Below are positions 7,943 through 13,779 of a stretch of DNA of 13,779 nucleotides, piece after piece (the first letter of the stretch is position 1; every line of letters starts with the position of its first letter). The notes beneath the pieces are model-generated. The model saw only the letters and a list, made by a program, of their open reading frames with translations, was not told where the DNA came from and did no database searches. Origin of the DNA: UBA5342 sp965662645 (GTDB lineage Bacteria; Bacteroidota; Bacteroidia; Bacteroidales; UBA5342); assembly GCA_965662645.1 (NCBI GenBank), contig CBFIII010000078.1, forward strand, positions 1 through 13,779. Reading direction: 5' to 3'. The position numbers were made by a program, and so were the translations under genes.

Positions 7943-9505
7943 TTACATTCCTGATGAATTAAGAATATCCATAAGACGAATAACAGTTATACCATCCACT
8001 TCATCTAACACTTCATCTTGTTCTTGTTTCAACAAAATACGTTTAGCATTATTAAAATGTTTTTGCCATCCTGTAGCAGATTTCATTTTGATATTGCCAA
8101 GTAAATAATGTCCTAAAACTAAACTAGGATTTAAGAAAAGAGCATTTTCAACCATACGAATAGCTTCTTTAGATCTCCCCTGCTCATTAAATACTACCGA
8201 TAAAAAATAATAAGCATCCCCATTAATTTTATTAACACCAATAATCTTTTCACACAACTCTTCAGCCGTTTTTAAATCACCTTGATTAGCTTTTATCCTA
8301 GCTAAAAGCAAATATAAAGATTCAATAGATTCATTTTTAATCTCATCCACATTATCTAGGACATCCTGAATCACTTGTTCTGCCTCAGCTAATCTATCTG
8401 ACTGATATAAAGAAAGAGCTCTACTATAATCAGAAGCGTATGCTTCATCACTCTTTTCTCTCTTTTCTCTTTCTTCTCTCTCTTCTTTCTCTTCTCTCTC
8501 TTTTCTCTCTTCTCTTTCTTTAGCTTTGATTTTCTCAGAATAGACAGCCATTTCTTTTTTCACCTGCTCCAATCGTTTAGCAACCTCCTTATTTCCTGCT
8601 AAAAAACCAGTATCTGTCGGCTTTTTTTTCTCAGCCAATAATGCCTCAACATCATTGGCAAGTATCTTTTTTTCCTTATTGAATACATTATAGCCTTTAA
8701 AACGCAACATATTAAATTTCGTTCTATTGACACTAGAAGCCTCTACTGGACTAACAAAAAAGACACCCGTAGATACCAGTGAATCATAAAATTTATTGCA
8801 GACTTTAGTTATTCCTTCAGCAGAAAAATAAATCATAACATTGCGACAAAAAATAACATCAACTCCTAGTGTATTATTTGCTTTCGAAGGAAATGAATCA
8901 TCAATAAGATTTAAAAATGAAAAGGTAACCATTTCCTGAATCCAAGGTTTTATCTTGAATTTCGCACTACTTATTTGATCAAAATTTTGTTCTATAAAAT
9001 TCTTAGAAATAGAACGGAATGACCATTTTGAATACACTCCTTCTTTTGCTTTTTGTATAAAACATGGATTTATGTCAGTAGCCATTATTGTTATATCCCA
9101 ATCCTTGATATCAGGCAACATACGACACAACAAAACAGCAATAGTATAAGGCTCTTCACCAGAAGCACAACCAGCACTCCAAATCTTCAAAACTTTATGA
9201 TTAATTTTTCTTCTTTGTTGTATTAACTGAGGTAAATAATCATACTCTAAATAATCAAAAGCTTGACTCTCTCTAAGAAAATAAGTTTCTCCAATAGTTA
9301 GATATGAAGCTAATTTCTCCACCTCCCTATCATTCAATTTCTGGGCAACAAGCCAAGTAATAAAATCATCCGTTTCAGCAAACTCAAATCCTTTTGCAGC
9401 ATCAGTTATCTTACGATACAAATCCTTCTCTTGACTAACAGTATAATTAAGACCAAGATTAGTTAACAAAAAATCTCTTAATTCCTTTAAATCCAATTCT
9501 GGCAT
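7943..9505 (-). CDS. cheR: CheR-type receptor methyltransferase with C-terminal TPR domain (WspC-like)
   Basis: 520 residues, about twice the length of enteric CheR. An N-terminal helical domain (about 1-75) is followed by the SAM-dependent methyltransferase: TYFLRE (74-79), the SAM-binding loop SAGCASGEEPY (110-120), TDINP (143-147) and IFCRNVMIYF (218-227). It transfers methyl groups from SAM to Glu residues of the receptor. A Lys/Glu/Arg-only stretch (329-351) separates this from about four TPR-like helical pairs (about 357-490), for example ESLYLLLARIKANQGD and AYYFLSVVFNEQGRSKEA. CheR with TPRs, flanked by two CheW genes, is the WspC arrangement. The TPRs may replace tethering through a receptor pentapeptide, absent here. 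The start codon lies one base after the upstream CheW stop (TAG-T-ATG), so translation is probably coupled. Confidence 0.95.
   Translation of the reverse strand: MPELDLKELRDFLLTNLGLNYTVSQEKDLYRKITDAAKGFEFAETDDFITWLVAQKLNDREVEKLASYLTIGETYFLRESQAFDYLEYDYLPQLIQQRRKINHKVLKIWSAGCASGEEPYTIAVLLCRMLPDIKDWDITIMATDINPCFIQKAKEGVYSKWSFRSISKNFIEQNFDQISSAKFKIKPWIQEMVTFSFLNLIDDSFPSKANNTLGVDVIFCRNVMIYFSAEGITKVCNKFYDSLVSTGVFFVSPVEASSVNRTKFNMLRFKGYNVFNKEKKILANDVEALLAEKKKPTDTGFLAGNKEVAKRLEQVKKEMAVYSEKIKAKEREERKEREEKEEREEREKREKSDEAYASDYSRALSLYQSDRLAEAEQVIQDVLDNVDEIKNESIESLYLLLARIKANQGDLKTAEELCEKIIGVNKINGDAYYFLSVVFNEQGRSKEAIRMVENALFLNPSLVLGHYLLGNIKMKSATGWQKHFNNAKRILLKQEQDEVLDEVDGITVIRLMDILNSSGM
8451..8521. repeat. 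71-nt uninterrupted pyrimidine (coding-strand purine) tract inside cheR
   Basis: From 8451 to 8521 every base of the + strand is C or T, so the coding strand is pure purine. It encodes residues 329-351 of the CheR-TPR protein using only Lys, Glu and Arg codons, plus the first two bases of the Ser352 codon. The tract is built from imperfect tctt/ctct units and could slip during replication or adopt a triplex form. Confidence 0.9.
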
Positions 9506-9506
9506 A

Positions 9507-9983
9507 CTATTGTAAAACGTTTAGAGATTTTTTTTCAAGTATCACGGACAACTCTTTTAATTCTTTTGGATCAAGAAAATGCTTAACATCATTAATTAAA
9601 ACCATCCCATCATTGAGTTTAACAACTCCTTTTACATGTTGCTTATCCGAAATCATTGGATCGAAAAAACTTATCTCGTCCTCCGAAACACTAATAACCT
9701 CTTTAATATTGTTAACCAAAAGCACAAAACCTTTATGTTTTTCAGTCAAGACTATTAATTCGTTGGATAATTCAATCTCTTTAGGAGGGCATGAGAAGAT
9801 AAAATGTAAATTTAGGACTGGTCGGATATCACCAAAATAATTCATAATACCGTGCAAAAATTTTGGCATATTAGGTATTACCTGCAATTCTACAACTTGC
9901 AACACTTTTGCAACATCCTTTATTGGTATAGCAAAACGTTGGTCGTCAAGAGTAAAAACAAGGTAATCTTTATTCTTTTTCAT
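9507..9983 (-). CDS. cheW: CheW-type coupling protein (WspB-like), first gene of the operon
   Basis: 158 residues forming a single CheW domain: YLVFTLDDQRFAIP at 7-20, VVELQVIPNMPKFLHGIMN at 30-48 and PVLNL at 55-59. It is the promoter-proximal gene and ends one base before the cheR start. In the hallmark N-x-R-G motif the Arg is replaced by Phe (N48-Y49-F50-G51), unlike the second CheW at 7394-7924, which keeps it. It may therefore bind receptor or CheA differently, or hold an array position not requiring that contact, as second couplers do in Wsp systems. Family assignment is firm; the consequence of the substitution is inference. Confidence 0.94.
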   Translation of the reverse strand: MKKNKDYLVFTLDDQRFAIPIKDVAKVLQVVELQVIPNMPKFLHGIMNYFGDIRPVLNLHFIFSCPPKEIELSNELIVLTEKHKGFVLLVNNIKEVISVSEDEISFFDPMISDKQHVKGVVKLNDGMVLINDVKHFLDPKELKELSVILEKKSLNVLQ

Positions 9984-10072
9984 AATATAAACACATAATA
10001 ATCAATAAAAGAAGAAATCATCACACAAGAATAATTTAAAAAATAGCACAAAACATTACTTGTGACATTTAC

Positions 10073-10087
10073 GTTAAATTCTTTAAC
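10073..10087. promoter_or_regulatory. Perfect 6-bp palindrome in the operon leader
   Basis: GTTAAA-TTC-TTTAAC is a perfect inverted repeat located about 15-30 nt downstream of the expected transcription start of the chemosensory operon. It could be a repressor site or a small leader hairpin. The rest of the roughly 115-nt leader is A/T-rich, with a second weak repeat (CACAA at 10047-10051, TTGTG at 10060-10064). Confidence 0.35.
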
Positions 10088-10105
10088 AAAACCTAAGACA
10101 TACCT

Positions 10106-10136
10106 CAAAGATAATATTTTGAACCCAAAAGACAAT
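10106..10136 (-). promoter_or_regulatory. Bacteroidota-type promoter of the chemosensory operon
   Basis: On the minus strand TATCTTTG (10106-10113) is a full match to the Bacteroidota -7 consensus TAnnTTTG, and TTG (10133-10135, within ATTG) lies exactly 19 nt upstream, the usual -33 spacing for the primary sigma factor of this phylum. Transcription would start near 10100, giving a leader of about 115 nt before the CheW ATG at 9983. The seven downstream genes are tightly spaced and on the same strand, so this is the likely main operon promoter. Confidence 0.7.
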
Positions 10137-10599
10137 GCATCTATAAAAATAACGTAGATTCAAATAACAAATAGAACATTCTTCTTAACAATTTTTTAAG
10201 ATAAAGGATTATTAATAAAGGATTATAACATTTCCTAGTCTAACAACCTGATTTCAATTTTGAATTTGATCACAGTTTGAATTGTATTTGAGTAGAAATA
10301 TACACAAATTCGAGAAGCAATAGCGGACTATTGTAAATGAATTTAGGTAAAATTATGCAAAACAAAAGCAAATACGAAGAAAAAATCACCTAAACTACAT
10401 CTTTGTACTTGTAATTTTTTTTCGAAATAGCCTGTTATGCCTTCTAAATTGCAAGCATAAATGGACTATTAATATATCTTTTTTTTGCTAGAATTTAATG
10501 TCGAACTCAGGTTAATAATAATTTCACAACAACTCTTCAGTGTTATCTTATATAACTACTCCTAATGTACAGCTACCTAATATGTAAAAACAACTGATA
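10137..10599. other. Intergenic stretch without a recognisable gene
   Basis: A/T-rich sequence upstream of the operon promoter with frequent stops on both strands. It holds the direct repeat at 10201-10226 and a 40-codon minus-strand frame (10343-10465) with no Met start that I do not call. I see no RNA gene or riboswitch fold. An isolated AACCTGAGTTCGAC stretch near 10502-10515 might be an old element end, but no partner was found. Confidence 0.5.
10201..10226. repeat. 12-bp direct repeat upstream of the operon promoter
   Basis: ATAAAGGATTAT occurs exactly at 10201-10212 and again at 10215-10226, a 14-nt period, about 65-90 nt upstream of the -33 element. It could be a paired activator site, or chance in A/T-rich DNA. 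Confidence 0.45.
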
Positions 10600-10991
10600 T
10601 TAAAACGATAAAAGATACCAACGACATTCCATTTTGGGTAATACGAAAGAATCAAAATCGTCGGAATAAACCTTAATGAAAGCATTAATACTAGGTATCG
10701 AAATATGATGCAAACGACAAAAAAGCAATTCTGGTATTATAAATACCTTTTTAGAATAGGACTCAACACCTTCTTTGTCATTACTACAATAGCAACCTTG
10801 ATGATCATAAATGTAAAAATCCGTTTATCCTATATTATATAACTAAACTCATCACTGATACCCAATAGTTGCCCCCAAAGAGCACAATCACATTTTGAGT
10901 CATTAATGATAGAACAATCATCATAAAACAATTCAACTACTACGAAAAAAAATTCCTCAGGTTGAATGGTTTCAGACAAAACAGAATAGAT
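10600..10991 (-). pseudogene. Decayed coding remnant of unknown family
   Basis: Two open stretches in different frames read like one protein. The first (10991 to 10830, 53 codons and a TAG) includes PEEFFFVVVELFYDDC and CALWGQLLGISDEFSYII. The second (10824 to 10600, 74 codons and a TAA) includes DFYIYDHQGCYCSND, IPELLFCRLHH and VYSDDFDSFVLPKMECRW. They join across the TAG and a one-base frame change within about 12 nt, so the natural reading is ...SYII-stop-DK-shift-DFYIYDH. Neither part has a sensible Met start, and the upstream part is preceded by a TAA. The composition is protein-like, with several Cys (CDC, CYC). I do not recognise the family. It lies on the same strand as its neighbours, between the fibre gene and the chemosensory operon. 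Confidence 0.6.
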
Positions 10992-11066
10992 TTAACACGG
11001 TATAAAAACAAGTATAATCTTATTTTAAATAATTCAAGTACAGTAAATAGAACACAAAAACACATT

Positions 11067-11085
11067 TAGAATCTTCATTATTCTA
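11067..11085 (-). terminator. Weak hairpin after the fibre gene
   Basis: TAGAAT and ATTCTA pair perfectly (6 bp) around a 7-nt loop only 3 nt past the stop codon of the fibre gene. On the minus strand GTGTTTTTG follows. The stem is short and A/T-rich, so termination is only possible, not convincing. Confidence 0.3.
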
Positions 11086-11088
11086 TTA

Positions 11089-13779
11089 CTACTGCGCAAT
11101 GGCCTTCAAAATCTGATTAATTTGATTTTGCATAGTATCCATCTGCGCTTGCTGAGCATTAATTTGCACCTGCTGTTCTTTAACAGCCTGTAAAAGCACT
11201 GCACTCATCTTAGCATAATTAACCGATAAATAACCATCATGACCAACCAACACAAGCTCTGGGAATACCTTATTTATTTCTTGTGCTATTACACCAATAT
11301 CTTCCCCCGTCTGCTTTGTAGGATTTTTAATATCCTCACGCCAAGTAAAAGATACCCCGCGTATGCCTTCGAGTTTAGCTAACACCCCACTAAGAGTAAT
11401 CACATTTTTCTTAAAACAAGAATCCGAAGATGAAGTAAAAGAACCTGTCCAAGCTCCTGTCACTTCAGTATCCCCATCCTTATACATTGTCAAAGCATTA
11501 TTTCGATTAGCATCATCACTACCATTACCAATCGATAATAAATAATCATTAATACCTGAAGAAACAGTACTTATAACGGATGTTAAAGTATCATTATAAA
11601 ATCCCATCGCAATCTCACCATAGCTTTTAGCTCTATTATGACGTCCACCAATAACAGTAGAATAATTACCAGAAGCAACATTATCTAAACCTCCAGCAAC
11701 AGTAGTTCCTGTTTGTGAGACTATATTTTCAATTCCACCTCCAACAGTAGAATAATCACCAGAAGCTTTATTAGATTCGCCACCTCCAATGACAGAACGT
11801 TCACCTGAAGCTTCATTAGATTCACCACCTCCAACAGAAGCATACTTATTTGAAGCGATATTAGAAAGCCCACCACCAACAGTAGAACAAATCATTGAGG
11901 CTTCGTTAAATCCTCCTCCACTAATGGTAGAACGTTCACCTGAAGCATTATTTTCCACGCCACCTCCAACAACAGCATAAGAAAGAGTAGCAAGATTATT
12001 TCCCCCACCACTAATAGTAGAACGATAACCTAAAGCATTATTTTCAGACCCACCTCCAACAACTGCATGATTACCAGAAGCAATATTTAAATATCCCCCC
12101 TCAACGGTAGCACGATTACCAGAAGCCAAATTTAATTCACCACCTCCTACAGTAGAACTTTTACCTGAAGCTTTATTTCTATTTCCACCTCCAATATAAG
12201 AATTCTCACCTGGAGTCGTATTTTTAAATCCTCCTCCAATGCTAGAAGTATATCCTGCAGCAATATTAGAATATCCTCCACTCACTGCAGAAAAATTACC
12301 TATTGAATCTAATTCAAAAATATATCCGTCGTCAAAATCATAATTGCTTGCTCCAGCTCTAAAAGCTGCTTTATATGTAATAAAAGCCATTTTAACATCT
12401 ACGGACTTCGACGTAACATCATCACTAAAAATTGTTTGTAAACTATCGTTATCAAAAGACAATTGCTTAGCACCGAATAAGAAAATATCATTTTTATCAC
12501 CACCATAAACAACATCATTCTCACTTTGAAACACTTGACTAGACGCAAGCTCTTCTTCAGCAGCTTTCGCTCGAGTGACTTCGGAAGAAATATCAGAAGC
12601 GTTTGTGAAAATATTCAGATCCTGTGCCGTTTGTTCATCATCTAAGTCAGCAAGAATAGCCGCTTGTTCAGGAGAAATACCAGCTCTGAGTGTATTAACA
12701 GCAATGATTGAATCCTGTTTAGTTTGCTCTACTTTAAGAGTAGAAATATCATTGGCATTAATAGCGATACCTGAAATATCTTGATCTCCTGTATTAACAC
12801 CACTGATATTAGAAAGAGCAGCCGCTTGTTCAGCAGTAATAGCTGCTTTAGCCGTATTAGCTGCAATCAAATCATCTTGTGTGACCTGACTCGCTTCTAG
12901 AGCATCAATATCATTGGTAATACCTGAAAGATCTTGATCACCCGTATTAACACCACTTGTAGCAGCAAGAATATCTGCTTGTTCTGCAGAAATGCCCACT
13001 CTAAGAGCATTAACAGCAATAGCAGAATCCTGTTTAATTTGTTCTACTTCAATAGTAGAAATAGCATTGGCATTAATAGTAATACCTGAAATATCTTGAT
13101 CACCACTATTAACACCAGTAGTATTATCAAGAATGGCCTTTTGAGCTGGAGTAAGACCTGCTTTAGCCGTATTAGCGGCAATCAAATCATCTTGTGTCGT
13201 CTGACTCGCTTCTAGAGCATCAATATCATTGGTAATACCTGAGAGATCTTGATCACCCGTATTAACGCCACTTGTATTATCTAGAATGGTCTTTTGAGCT
13301 GCACTAAGACCGGTTTTAGCCGTATTAGCGGCAATCAAACCATCTTGTGTCGTCTGACTCGCTTCTAGAGCATCAATATCAGCGGTAATACCTGAGAAAT
13401 CTAAAACACCAAGACTATCACTTATAGCAGCAAGCATTTCCGCTTGAACAGAATCAATACCAACTCTGAGTGCATTAGCAGCAATAGCTGAATCCTGTTT
13501 AGTTTGCTCTACTTTAAGTGCAGAAATAGCGTTAGCATGAGATGCAATAGAATCTTTCTGTACTGATTGTTCATCTTCTAGAGTAGCAATATCATTAGCA
13601 TTAGCTTCAATAGAGTCTTTCTGTACTGATTGTTCATCTTCTAAAGTAGCAATGTCGTTAGCATTAGCTTCAATAGAATCTTTCTGTACTGATTGTTCAT
13701 CTTCTAAAGTAGCAATGTCATTAGCATGAGATGCAATAGAATCATTCTGTACGGTCTGTTCATCTTCTAGAGTGGCAAT
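11089..13779 (-). CDS. Large surface fibre/adhesin with YadA-like head and S74 chaperone domain (5' end outside the window)
   Basis: The frame stays open to the right edge, so at least 896 residues are present and the start is missing; the ATG at 13437 is internal. Order, numbering from the window edge: 21-residue coiled-coil repeats (1 to about 95, LEDEQSVQKDSI); about five repeats of 51-54 residues with SGVNTGDQDLSGI (about 128-382); a linker; a YadA-like head of fifteen 15-residue repeats (about 500-724, GGGxxNxASGxxSTV); an S74 intramolecular chaperone/autoprotease (about 780-865) with a SDSCFKK motif containing the Ser-Lys pair (S785, K790); and a coiled-coil tail rich in Gln. In known S74 proteins the domain helps the trimer fold and then cuts itself off. 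Most likely a trimeric cell-surface fibre; a phage-derived tail-fibre origin of the modules is possible. No T9SS-type C-terminal signal was seen. Confidence 0.85.
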   Translation of the reverse strand: MATLEDEQTVQNDSIASHANDIATLEDEQSVQKDSIEANANDIATLEDEQSVQKDSIEANANDIATLEDEQSVQKDSIASHANAISALKVEQTKQDSAIAANALRVGIDSVQAEMLAAISDSLGVLDFSGITADIDALEASQTTQDGLIAANTAKTGLSAAQKTILDNTSGVNTGDQDLSGITNDIDALEASQTTQDDLIAANTAKAGLTPAQKAILDNTTGVNSGDQDISGITINANAISTIEVEQIKQDSAIAVNALRVGISAEQADILAATSGVNTGDQDLSGITNDIDALEASQVTQDDLIAANTAKAAITAEQAAALSNISGVNTGDQDISGIAINANDISTLKVEQTKQDSIIAVNTLRAGISPEQAAILADLDDEQTAQDLNIFTNASDISSEVTRAKAAEEELASSQVFQSENDVVYGGDKNDIFLFGAKQLSFDNDSLQTIFSDDVTSKSVDVKMAFITYKAAFRAGASNYDFDDGYIFELDSIGNFSAVSGGYSNIAAGYTSSIGGGFKNTTPGENSYIGGGNRNKASGKSSTVGGGELNLASGNRATVEGGYLNIASGNHAVVGGGSENNALGYRSTISGGGNNLATLSYAVVGGGVENNASGERSTISGGGFNEASMICSTVGGGLSNIASNKYASVGGGESNEASGERSVIGGGESNKASGDYSTVGGGIENIVSQTGTTVAGGLDNVASGNYSTVIGGRHNRAKSYGEIAMGFYNDTLTSVISTVSSGINDYLLSIGNGSDDANRNNALTMYKDGDTEVTGAWTGSFTSSSDSCFKKNVITLSGVLAKLEGIRGVSFTWREDIKNPTKQTGEDIGVIAQEINKVFPELVLVGHDGYLSVNYAKMSAVLLQAVKEQQVQINAQQAQMDTMQNQINQILKAIAQ
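11608..12282 (-). repeat. 45-nt repeats encoding the YadA-like head
   Basis: About fifteen diverged copies of a 45-nt unit, each encoding a 15-residue turn of the pattern GGGxxNxASGxxSTV. Such repeats form left-handed beta-roll heads in trimeric adhesins of the YadA type. The copies differ enough (for instance GGGESNEASGERSVI against GGGLSNIASNKYASV) to indicate old, selected repeats. Confidence 0.85.
12634..13395 (-). repeat. About five 153-162-nt repeats in the fibre stalk
   Basis: The coded unit runs SGI-xx-DIDALEASQTTQDDLIAANTAK, then a LxxAQKAILDNTSGVNTGDQD-like linker. Unit starts are 51 residues apart, once 54. Two unit types alternate: one with NDIDALEASQ and one with INANAISTLKVEQ. 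Alternation suggests duplication of a two-unit block. Confidence 0.8.
13561..13779 (-). repeat. 63-nt tandem repeats, nearly identical
   Basis: Three full units (13561-13623, 13624-13686, 13687-13749) and a partial fourth reach the right edge. Each encodes a 21-residue coiled-coil segment (three heptads) of the form NDIATLEDEQSVQKDSI. Neighbouring units differ by only a few bases, and a more diverged unit lies at 13498-13560. The array probably continues outside the window. Confidence 0.9.

Noticed and set aside
10343..10465. 40-codon minus-strand frame in the intergenic region (contains GYFEKKLQVQRCSLGDFF)
   Set aside because: No Met start, no ribosome-binding site and short. It may be a further decayed fragment but cannot be supported.
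10502..10515. AACCTGAGTTCGAC-like stretch as an insertion-sequence end
   Set aside because: No matching inverted partner, target duplication or transposase was found nearby.
11608..12282. CRISPR-like regular repeats
   Set aside because: The periodicity is 45 nt within an open frame and encodes a YadA-like head; the units are contiguous, without spacers.
13435..13437. ATG at 13437 as the start of the fibre gene
   Set aside because: The same frame stays open for 114 more codons to the window edge and encodes the same repeat style, so this Met is internal.
11089..13779. Prophage interpretation based on tail-fibre motifs
   Set aside because: No other phage gene is present in the window, and the YadA-like head favours a cell-surface fibre. 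The region to the right is not visible, so this is not excluded.

Overview
The window is AT-rich and reads almost entirely on the minus strand, so transcription runs from high to low coordinates. Several traits suggest a Bacteroidota genome: a TAnnTTTG-type -7 box ahead of the main operon, few Shine-Dalgarno sequences, A/T-rich leaders, and a large repeat protein with an S74 'tail fibre' chaperone domain. A marine Bacteroidales/Marinilabiliales-like host is my guess. No rRNA, tRNA or complete mobile element was seen.

Right end (13779 to 11089): the 3' part of a very large surface fibre or adhesin gene whose start lies outside the window. It has, in order, 21-residue coiled-coil repeats, roughly 51-residue repeats with a SGVNTGDQDLSGI-type motif, a YadA-like head of about fifteen 15-residue repeats, an S74 intramolecular chaperone/autoprotease, and a C-terminal coiled coil.

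Middle right (11088 to 9984): about 1.1 kb with no intact gene. It contains a previously unmarked decayed coding stretch (10600-10991, two frames separated by a stop and a frameshift), a short direct repeat, and a good Bacteroidota-type promoter (10106-10136) driving the next operon.

Centre (9983 to 716): a seven-gene chemosensory operon, CheW - CheR with C-terminal TPRs - CheW - methyl-accepting receptor - CheA with fused receiver - CheB - receiver/histidine-kinase hybrid. The composition matches the Wsp surface-sensing pathway of Pseudomonas (WspA-F), with the same CheR-TPR flanked by two CheW proteins and the same CheA-REC hybrid. The terminal position, held in Pseudomonas by the diguanylate cyclase WspR, is here a response-regulator histidine kinase. 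The inferred flow is: membrane receptor signal, through two couplers, to CheA; phosphate to the CheA receiver, CheB and the REC-HK protein; adaptation by CheR and CheB; output through a second kinase whose target is not in the window. There is no stand-alone CheY, CheC, CheD or flagellar gene, so a non-motility (alternative cellular function) role is likely.

Left end (715 to 1): two small imperfect palindromes, an inverted repeat overlapping a possible promoter, a 97-residue helical protein of unknown function, its rho-independent terminator, and a second terminator facing a gene that lies to the left of the window.
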